Source of the DNA: Actinernus sp. WN-2022
Lineage: Eukaryota; Cnidaria; Anthozoa; Actiniaria; Actinernidae
Length of the DNA: 64,000 nt
Assembly: GCA_030867875.1 (NCBI GenBank)
Contig: JAOWCC010000569.1
Span: forward strand, 62,001 to 126,000
Reading direction: 5' to 3'
This document shows positions 56,110 through 64,000 of the stretch, one piece after another. The notes beneath the pieces are model-generated. The model was given only the letters and a program-made list of their open reading frames with translations. It did not search any database and was not told the DNA's origin. The position numbers and the translations under genes were made by a program. Positions within the stretch are counted from its first letter, which is position 1; every line of letters begins with the position of its first letter.

Positions 56110-56385
56110 AAAAAAACTCTGAATTTTTAACGAGACCTGAAACAACCATGGGGGCTGATCAAAGCCAGGTCCCGGCTTATCCACAGATCGAATTGGAATT
56201 TAACGTGTTGGTTTTTGCGGAGGGAGGAAAACTGGAGAACCAGGAGAAAAACCCTCGGAGCAAAGACGAGATACCAACGAACTCAACTCAGTCACATATG
56301 GAGCCGCGTCCGGGAATCGAACCTGGGCCATAAGAGGTGAAAAGCGAAGCGCTTACTAGTACTGCGCCACTCCCGACCGGCTCCC
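56110..56385 (-). mobile_element. tRNA-derived SINE, family 2
   Basis: On the minus strand GGGAGTGGCGCAGTACTAG (A box) and CCAGGTTCGATTCCCGG (B box). The body has TTGGTATCTCGTCTTTGCTC and CTCCAGTTTTCCTCC, and the tail matches the copy at 28071-28308. It abuts the hAT fragment, so the fragment's last codons run into the SINE. Confidence 0.75.
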
Positions 56386-56640
56386 CTTAAAAGCTAATCT
56401 TCTGTTCTTCTTAGCGCAAAATTCCCGTATTACACTGTCGGTGTCGAACGGAGTATCTCTATAGGCATGCATAAGCGCCAGAGCAGATAGCCGCTCAGTT
56501 CTCATGGTTGAACGCATGTATAGGTCTTTACTCTGCACATAGCCGCTAAATGACCGTTCTGGCGTCGCAGTAGACACTGGCATTGTAAGAAGAAAAGTAA
56601 GAACTGTTGTTACGTTTGGGTATAACACTTGACCCGGGCA
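56383..56640 (-). pseudogene. hAT-family transposase C-terminal dimerisation fragment
   Basis: The minus strand reads LYPNVTTVLTFLLTMPVST, ATPERSFSGYVQSKDLYMRS, TMRTERLSALALMHAYRD and FCAKKNRRLAF. The PVSTATPERSFS...LRSTM...RLS.LALMH pattern is the hAT dimerisation region. The catalytic domain is absent upstream. It is a remnant. Confidence 0.8.
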
Positions 56641-56904
56641 CTTGACTCATGGTTTCGATGGTCTCCACTAGACCATTGTGTTTCTCGGCAGTATGCGCCC
56701 GCTTTGTCTTCCAATTACAACTTCGTTGTCATAGGCCATTTTATCTATATTGTAAAAAAAGGGGAATTTCTGGTACGCCCTTGCGTACTTCGCGTAAAGG
56801 CAGGTACGCGCCTGAATACCGACGCTTTGCCACCGTCAATTTACCCTACTAGACTAACTAGGTCCTGTTATGACACCGCGGTGGCACTAAAGCTCGAATA
56901 ATAC

Positions 56905-57350
56905 GGGCAACAATTTATTGCAACTTTACTTGCAACAATGTTGCGTTGCGAGTTGAAGCGCGATGTTGCACGCAACAAATTTCCATGTTTATACCCACAT
57001 TAGGCTCATTCTGTTAATATTGACAATGTAGTCCACATTACTGCAGCATTCTTCCAGTGTCTGTAGATTTCCGTTACCACAGGAAGCCCAATCCTTTCTT
57101 GTACAAAAAAATAAATGTCGAAGGCACCTAGCCCTTCATCTGGATATTTTACACTCAGACTAGGCTCAGTCTGTTAATGACAGTGCTTTGGCCACTCTCA
57201 GAAGGGTCTGTACTTATTCTACCACAGGAAGCCCAACCCTTTCTCATGCACGAAAAAACCGAACGCACTTTCCTAATCTATGATTATTTCTAGTAATAAT
57301 AATAATAACGTGCAACATCGCGCTTCAACTCGCAACGCAACAGTGTTAGT
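56905..57350. mobile_element. TIR element (MITE)
   Basis: GTTGCGTTGCGAGTTGAAGC at the left and GCTTCAACTCGCAACGCAAC at the right; arms 56937-56972 and 57309-57344. The outer boundaries are uncertain. An AATAATAATAATAA run lies just inside the right arm. Confidence 0.6.
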
Positions 57351-57421
57351 TAATTAACGCTTCTGTAAAACCACAGGTATCCCGCTATGCTTGCGCGCGC
57401 TAGAACGTATCCTCGCCCGTT

Positions 57422-58401
57422 ATGCATCAGTCAATTCCAGCAATGCCCATCCCTCCCCCGGGACATGGTGGGGCATTTGCATATTTTGAGATCCCGGGAG
57501 TGGGGCATTTGTAATCTTATATCGGCCCGGGGGTCGGGCATTTGACACTGCCGAAAAGAATTATAGGAAAGAGCCGGACTGGTCTCGTGGTAACGACGCC
57601 ATACTGTATCAAGTAAAAACAAATCTGATTTCTTGTAATTACTCCAGCTGCCCGAGGATTCTACATGTATCTATTTCTCTAAACCTAGAAACCTGCAGTT
57701 TATGACTGTCTTATCCACGTATTTGTATATGCTAGGACACGAAAAAGCCGGGAAATCTATGGATGTTGAATTTTTTACACTAGCTAGAAAATAGCAGTTC
57801 CCGTACGGTATTCTTAATGCTACGCTGCGCTAAAATTTTCAGGAGCCACACGGGGCCCAAGCTCTGCCGGTCCGAGTTTGAAACGATATCAAGTAGTTCG
57901 TTTACAAATATACACAGTTTGCTGCTGTCCACCGGACGAACAGAACAGTTACACTATTATTATAAAGTCACATGGTTTTAATAAGCGTTTATTGTCGATA
58001 ACATTAACCGCGTTGCGAATGATTATTTATAGGAATGAAATAAAAACTATATATACTGATGTATTAATACCATTTTGCTCCAGGCAGCTCAATAGTATAA
58101 TCAAACAGCGGTAATAATACAAATACAAAACAAGATGGCGGATCTACAAAACGAACGGAAACTATCAATGAATAGATTCTCTGCGCCTTGTGTATTTGCA
58201 TGGAATTAAACTTGGGCAGTATATCATTATGGATGTGCCCGGGGGTGGGGCATTTTCCTTACTTCTTTGGCTCCACTGTGGGGCATTTGAAGACCTTGCT
58301 TGTCCCCACGGTGGGGAATTAGATTTTTTTTTACGAAAATGGCTAATGCCCGGGGGTTGTCCCGGGGGGGGGATGGGCATTGCTGGAATTGACTGATGCA
58401 T
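57422..58401. mobile_element. TIR element (MITE), ~980 bp
   Basis: ATGCATCAGTCAATTCCAGC at the left and GCTGGAATTGACTGATGCAT at the right, continuing AATGCCCATCC/GGATGGGCATT. GTGGGGCATTTG-type motifs recur near both ends. No transposase. Confidence 0.8.
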
Positions 58402-58708
58402 TAGGAAGACGTGAGCAAAAAGTTTTAAAACTCGTCATCGAGGTTCCTTCTGATCTGAAAAACTGTACGACGAACTGTAGCAGCCAAACAAAATTAATCG
58501 TTGTGCCTGGCTCAAGAAGATAACACATTTCACACAAGTTCAAGGTCGGTTGAAATCACTGGTTATTTATACCTGTACTCGTTGATCTTTCCAGCGCTAT
58601 AATATACGTACTATTTCAACAACAGTTAGGGTTTTCATAACTTTCCTATTCTCGACGAACAGTCATTCCAGACACAATGGATGCCTGTTACTGTAATACC
58701 TCGTGTAC

Positions 58709-58765
58709 GGTCTGCCTCGGCGGGAAAGATAAACACTGGTATAATCAACTAAACGTCATTTCAGA
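58709..58765. repeat. Fragment of the hammerhead-family repeat
   Basis: GGTCTGCCTCGGCGGGAAAG, then ATAAACACTGGTATAATCAA, matches the left part of 10635-10800. The hammerhead core is not included. Confidence 0.55.
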
Positions 58766-59032
58766 CATTGCTTTTTCCATTTCCCTGCATCAGACCATCA
58801 TTTTCTTTCCCATCTAGACAGTACGTGGCCACTTTCAAGTTAAGTAAGTTTCGCCGTTATTTTGAAATCTGTCCTAACACTGATGATGTTTTTTCATTCC
58901 ATCTTTGAGGATCATTGAACAAAAAAAACAGAGCAGTATCTGAATAGGCAAAAAAATTTTTTTCTCAGAACACTATTTTCCCATAATGTTTCTATAGTAT
59001 TCATTATGATATGACTTTCTCTCCTTCTTTAG

Positions 59033-59110
59033 AAAAGCCTTGCATCTTAACTGCGAGACAATCAAAAATGCCACTGACAAGAAGGCAACCTATCAGACGG
59101 CAGCACCAAG
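59033..59110 (+). CDS. Probable first coding exon of the ASB-like gene
   Basis: The acceptor is tctccttctttag at 59032. ATG is at 59068 in the context caaaaATGc. It encodes MPLTRRQPIRRQHQ plus one base, with donor CCAAG|gttaga. The phase (1) joins exactly to 60813, giving ...RRQHQGIFKKVKYD. The short basic leader and the weak GTTAGA donor make this a prediction only. If correct, an untranslated exon must lie further upstream. Confidence 0.42.
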
Positions 59111-59344
59111 GTTAGAGAGACTGCTAAACGTGTTTTGGCGTGTAACCGTAATCAACAGACTGGCGCACAAATGTCAACCTCGTACTCGTTCGCCTTTAGT
59201 GCTGGCACGCCTAATTACAGGCTGATCATGTGACTTAGAACCCGAATCATTAATACTAATTCGCGCTTGGGCCATAAAGCAGTGAAAGAAAATCAGTCCA
59301 TAGCTTACAGTACGGACCGAGCAAGTAATAAAATGCTTATTATA

Positions 59345-59506
59345 TAGACCCATTCGAAAAATGGCGTCTAATTTAAAAAGCTATTGTCCTGGTAACGTGA
59401 ACACGAGGCTAGTCAGTCCACACAAAAGCTTTTGAACGTGTAAGCGAGGCTAGTCAGTCCTAAACAATAGTTAGTTAAATTGGACGCCATTTTTCGAATG
59501 GGTCTA
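59345..59506. mobile_element. Small TIR element (MITE)
   Basis: TAGACCCATTCGAAAAATGG at the left and CCATTTTTCGAATGGGTCTA at the right; 162 bp in total. GCGAGGCTAGTCAGTCC occurs twice inside. Confidence 0.8.
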
Positions 59507-59909
59507 TGGCTAAAAGTATTCAAAGCCAGCTTTGCTTCAATTTTGCAATCCGTACGGGACGTTATGGAGCGCGAACTGACCGATCTACCCATCTAGTTAT
59601 TGTAATATATGTTATTTGCAGGCTTGGTCGGTCCGTTTAGTGTATGTATATATATATATATTTATAATATTCATTAATGCCAGGAACATCGGAGTTATAT
59701 TTGACATATATTATGACTATGTCTAAACAAGTAAATGCTATAGTAAAATCAGCATTTTACCATCGCAAAATTCAGGAGATATTTATCATACGATACTTAA
59801 CAATTAGACCCGCAGCCCGAATGGGCTACGAGTCAATAGCCCATGAGGCGCACTGAGCCGAATGGGCTATTTAACTGGTAGCCCATGAGGTCGAGAGGTC
59901 GAATTGTTT

Positions 59910-60078
59910 TAGTATAAACTAACTAGTCGGACAGTAGAAAATAATAGAAAGAAACAAATTGAAGTTGAAAAAATGCGTGCGGTTTTTCTCTACCATGGGC
60001 TATCACAAATAGACCACACTAGGGTAGCCAATCAGAATGCAGGATTTGTAATAGTCCACTAGTTGGTTTATACTAATA
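59910..60078. repeat. Inverted-repeat element
   Basis: TAGTATAAACTAACTAGT at the left and ACTAGTTGGTTTATACTA at the right. The neighbouring 59815-59890 has three GCCCGAATGGGCTA/GCCCATGAGG-type copies. Confidence 0.6.
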
Positions 60079-60089
60079 CTTGTTATCAC

Positions 60090-60154
60090 GGGGATGCACG
60101 TTGGCGCAGTGGTAAAACACTCGCCTCTCACCGCTGTGGTCCCGGGTTCGATTC
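60090..60154 (+). mobile_element. tRNA-derived SINE head fused to LINE sequence
   Basis: GGGATGCACGTTGGCGCAGT, then GGTAAAACACTCGC and GTCCCGGGTTCGATTC, show A and B boxes at tRNA spacing. At 60155 the sequence switches without a gap to LINE coding sequence. Confidence 0.6.
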
Positions 60155-60300
60155 GTACAAAACGCTGCTGCACGGGTTATTGTATGTTTAGGCAAACATG
60201 ACCATATTAGTCCTTCACTCAGAAAGCTCTATTGGTTAACAATTCAATATAGGATAATTTGTTAAGGTTAATTTACTTACTTTCAAGACCCTACATAAAA
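60155..60300 (+). pseudogene. CR1-like LINE fragment
   Basis: VQNAAARVIVCLGKHDHISP, then SLRKLYWLTIQYRI, matches the post-catalytic part of CR1-like reverse transcriptase (compare VQNAAARLV...LHWLPV at 8116-10604). It decays into stops after 60270. Confidence 0.65.
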
Positions 60301-60812
60301 CTAAAATATAGGCAGAAGGTAAAGGTACAATACTAGACGCCAAAATTAGTGAAAGAAAATACATAAATAGAGCCGAAAACAATAAATAATTACAAAAAAG
60401 AGACATGAAGAACAGCGACATCTGGACATCCAAGTACGAGTGTCAGAGCTAGTGAAATTACTGTCAAAAATTTAGAGACGAAAACGGAAAAACGCTTAGC
60501 ATTTGTGAATTTGCAGTCGTTTAAAACTAATTTTAATGCGCAATGCAAAAGACGACATCAACACTCAGAACGCGATATTCGAAATCCTCCAATCGGCGAG
60601 CGCTAAACTTCCTGCCAATCAGCGGCCGAATCCAGGGGTTCTTGCCTGGAAACGAGGTTGCCGAAATATTGGCTATTACCCATGATTATATCGCGCTTGT
60701 CTTTGTGACTAACCCGTTATGGGCCGGTTAAAATTGTTTAGTTTGTATTTGGTAGTGCGGCGTTGAAGGACAACTGACTCTATATAATTGTTTATTTGGC
60801 CTGATTTTGCAG

Positions 60813-61585
60813 GAATTTTCAAGAAAGTTAAGTATGACCACCAACAGGCAGTCAGCCAAGAAATCCTCGACGCCAGCCTACTGACTGCAGTCCGTTCAGG
60901 ATCGTCTAAAATGAGATCGCGCACATTGATATCGAGCGGTGCGCACGTAAACTGCACCGACTCCTCAGGCTACAGTCCCCTCCTGTTAGCCGTGTCATGT
61001 GACTGTAATGGCAGTTCAGCGGAGCTTGTGTCCACACTGTGTAAGCTGGGTGCCGATGTGAACTTCACTAGCGAGGTGTTTTATGGAGATACTCCGCTTC
61101 ACTTAGCTTGCACACTTCCAGATAGTAAATGTGCCCGTGCATTGTTAGCATCTGGAGCCGATGTGCATGCTAGAAATTTCGCCGGACATTCGCCTCTGCA
61201 TGTCGCTGCACTGCACGGAAACGCAGAAACAGTCAGGCTGTTAATTCTACACGGCGCAGATGTCAATGCAACCGAACTGTACTGCGGTTACACGCCATTG
61301 CACTTAGCGGCAAACGGTTGCCATGACGAAGCAATACTTCTACTTGCCGAATGTGGGGCGAACGTGCTTTGGTCAGACTTGCAGGGCTTCACGCCGATTG
61401 GCAGGTGTCAATCACAAGACATCAAACACATGTTAACGGAGCTGAGCACATGTCCTAAACGACTAGAGGAATTGTGCTGTAACGTGATTCGAAATGCTGT
61501 AAGGACGAATAGTGGTCTTGACGGGTTTGAATGCCTTCCTGTTCCACGCTTAGTAAGTTCTAGGATTAAGCTAGAATCGAGCTAG
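60813..61585 (+). CDS. Ankyrin-repeat and SOCS-box protein (ASB-like), main exon
   Basis: An exon with acceptor tgattttgcag and an open frame of 257 codons to a stop. About five ankyrin repeats are visible through GYSPLLLAV, GDTPLHLAC, GHSPLHVAALHGNAETVRLL, GYTPLHLAANG and GFTPIGRC. The final 44 residues (CPKRLEELCCNVIRNAV ... CLPVPRLV) match a SOCS box with its BC-box-like LCC..IR and a downstream LPVP (Cul-box-like) segment. ASB proteins are substrate receptors of Elongin B/C-Cullin5 ubiquitin ligases; substrate unknown. The exon starts in phase 1 and needs upstream coding sequence. The ATG at 59068 supplies an in-phase start, giving 271 residues. AATAAA candidates lie near 62303 and 62385. 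Which ASB subfamily it belongs to cannot be decided by eye. Confidence 0.85.
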
Positions 61586-64000
61586 AAATTATGCGTAATT
61601 ATAGAGTTTTAAATTATTGGATTTTACATTTAAATAAGAAACTTCTCATAGACATTTATAATCTTAATTATTTCGATAGCAATTTGTGATCTTATTCATC
61701 CTGTTTCTTATTATTTTATCCTACAACTTCAGTTCAGGCGTGAGTATTTCCAGAGTAAGATAAGTATTACCAGAAAGCCTCTGTCAAGCTATACTTGGCT
61801 TTTGCACGTGTGAACTCCAACACCAAATTAGGCACCACGGCGACCGCCTGTTAAGGAGTCATATTATAGCCGTTTTAGTTTTATAGTGAATTTTAATTTT
61901 TTGTTTACGAGATGCATCTTAGATTTTAATTTTGAAATCCAAATAGGCTAAACTACAGAATGCAGGGCCACTTTTGAAGGTAGTTAAACTACTGCGCCAC
62001 TATAATACTTATTTACCTCAGGTCCTTGTATCGTTCTTTTAAAGATATGTGGATATGTAGACTGCCGAGCCACCGAGCTACCGAACAAAATATAACGAGC
62101 TGCATTCTGTAGTTGTTCCCCACACCGGTTTTGAGATAAACCACTTTCCGTGTTGTACTCCAAATGTTATTCATGAATATGAAATTTTGGAGAGCTCAGA
62201 AGGCAAGTGCGCTAATATTTAATTGTCTCAGTTAGACTTCTTATCGCTCGCAGCACTTAGTGTACTGGATCACAATAATACTTATGAACAACACGAAACG
62301 AAAATAAACCTTACAACTACCCTACCACATTTTTGGTATTAGAATTTCTCAGCGACTAATTAATATAGTGAAACGCGTAACAAGAAATAAAATATTTTAA
62401 TATGAGTATTTACGTCGTTTCTCTTGGTCGCGAGCAAAAAAAATTCCCTGCGATTTAACCGCGGTGACTAGAAATCCAATACTGGTTAAAGAGTGAATCT
62501 TGAACTTCTAAAGGGGCTTCCGTACTTGTCTGGACACCGGATCACTAATGTCTGAATTTTACAAAATGCTCTATCATTTTCTTTTGCTAGAGTTAAGCTA
62601 CAATATAAAGAAACCAGCTGAGTGGACATGTTTTTTTTTATAGCCAGATGAATTTTCACACAAGCAATGTTTATCATCTAGTTGTGAAAGAAATAAAGAG
62701 AGAACAACAATGATGCATGCTAATATTCAGTAATGGCAAATGTCCAAAGCTTGAAAAGTGTCGTGAAAATACTTGTTTGGTTTAACCAAGGAAAATCGGT
62801 CAGCAATTTCCTGTCGGCTTCTGAGATAGTGTTTCTGTTGCATGGTAATCTGGAATAAAGAATGATATTGATGCTTTGCCTAGGTGCTGGCCTCGAAATA
62901 ACTGTTCAAAGTGAATTTGCTCAGGAAAGCCGGCCGGTCTAAAAACCTGAGGGGAAAATCATACTTCGGATGAAATTTCTAGAAACCATCGTCGCTTCGC
63001 GACTTAAGAGCAATTTTGTGGTTTGCAGCCAAATTAATTCACCTAATCTAACCAGTTTAAAGGGAACGTGACGTGCAAAAGGCAAAACAACCCCAAAACA
63101 TTTAATTAAAATATATTTTCAGTTCAGTAGACGTATTGAGCCTGTTGTGCAAGCTTTCGCTTATCATTTAATGACAACTAACAGCTTCAATGAGCCGAAT
63201 CACTTGACAACGAGTTGTGCTCTAAAACTCGCTTTATACAGATGGCCGATGGTATTGTCATTTTCAACTTCGAATACTAACATAAAACTAATGCGTATAC
63301 ATCGTGTTTAAAAAATATATACCATTGATTCTTGGAGTATTGTCAAAATATTTAATGCAAATGATAATTGAGACTGTAACTCGTGACACTACCGCTTATT
63401 TTGCCAAAACGGAGATTATTTTGACTGACGTGACTGAATCATTTCACTGGCACGTGAGTCAAACTTCACTCTCTTTCAGATGAACATTTTCATCAGTTTT
63501 CGATACTCGCTGATATGAGAGATAGGGGAGCTCTGTGGCCAGGATTCCGCCGAGCCCTGGTAACATATGAATCAGTTGAGTTTGTTGGTTGTCTAAGTTA
63601 AAATTCAGATAGTAAAGCTTAATCTGCTTGTGATTTTTGAGAGCTGGTGTTTTCTCAGTATCACAAGTGTCCGTGACAGAATACAAAGGCATAGAAAACG
63701 CGTTTCAATGCCTTTTAATATGCGATATAACGGGTAAAACTTCATGTATAAACACGGTTCTTAACCAATAACAGCGCTGATTGCTTTGTGCAAGAAATTC
63801 AATAGCTGAATCTCTAATTGTGTTTTACTTTCACACCGCGTGTTAGTAAACTGAGAAAGAACGTTAAAAATGTAATTTTCAGAAACTGGATTATTTCCCA
63901 GGTATTATTAATTTTCGAAAGTATATTTGGGTTCTGTAGTTAGTTTCTTTGACTTTCTGCATAGTTTCGGCCCTTTTATTCATTCCTTTTCGTGTTAGTA
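61586..64000. other. 3' flank of the ASB-like gene; no further gene recognised
   Basis: A+T-rich. Possible poly(A) signals AATAAA near 62303 and 62385. No exon, TIR pair or RNA gene could be supported up to the window end. Confidence 0.4.

Noticed and set aside
60090..60154. Possible tRNA gene
   Set aside because: A and B boxes are present but the 3' acceptor half is replaced by LINE sequence, so it is a SINE head.

Overview
The window is animal nuclear DNA: A+T-rich, intron-rich and crowded with small transposons. It is most likely from a cnidarian, probably a stony coral. That call is an inference from clearly metazoan but divergent proteins, GT-AG introns, tRNA-derived SINEs, CR1/L2-like LINE fragments and very many terminal-inverted-repeat (TIR) elements. 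Nothing is prokaryotic: there are no operons or CRISPR arrays.

Three host genes can be assembled from exons. (1) An ASXL (Additional sex combs-like) gene on the + strand, 2452-29230, has ten recognisable exons with consistent splice phases. They cover the end of the HARE-HTH domain, a basic low-complexity region, the DEUBAD domain that activates the deubiquitinase BAP1, and the C-terminal PHD finger. Its 5' end lies before the window. (2) EEF1E1 (AIMP3/p18) on the - strand, 50041-41184, is complete in four phase-0 exons and encodes 188 residues. (3) An ankyrin-repeat plus SOCS-box protein (ASB-like) on the + strand has its main exon at 60813-61585 and a probable short first exon at 59068-59110. 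A fourth, weak candidate is a lone exon at 46992-46865 (-) inside EEF1E1 intron 2.

Layout: 1-2450, repeats, including a TIR element that carries a BEN-domain reading frame followed by a histone-type 3' stem-loop. 2452-29230, ASXL, its introns filled with TIR elements, SINEs, LINE pieces, a 42-bp CCAAT-containing tandem repeat and a hammerhead-like insertion. 29231-37430, gene-poor foldback elements. 37436-40475, two LINE fragments on opposite strands, each split by a TTAA-flanked element, then a 12-bp minisatellite. 40646-41094, a 25-bp minisatellite abutting the 3' end of EEF1E1. 41184-50041, EEF1E1. 50042-59000, gene-poor, with several TIR elements, a SINE and a hAT transposase tail. 59033-61585, the ASB-like gene. 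61586-64000, nothing recognised.

The genes do not form a shared pathway: ASXL is a chromatin regulator, EEF1E1 a tRNA-synthetase scaffold, and the ASB-like protein a probable ubiquitin-ligase adaptor. The best leads are the 102-bp hammerhead-like insertion with a 12-bp target duplication, the BEN/histone-stem-loop cargo, three transposon insertions whose removal on paper restores an interrupted LINE reading frame, and TIR elements whose arms carry CRE, ETS and YY1-like sites. I did not find an obviously new multi-gene system. All calls come from reading the sequence; no alignment, folding or database search was run.
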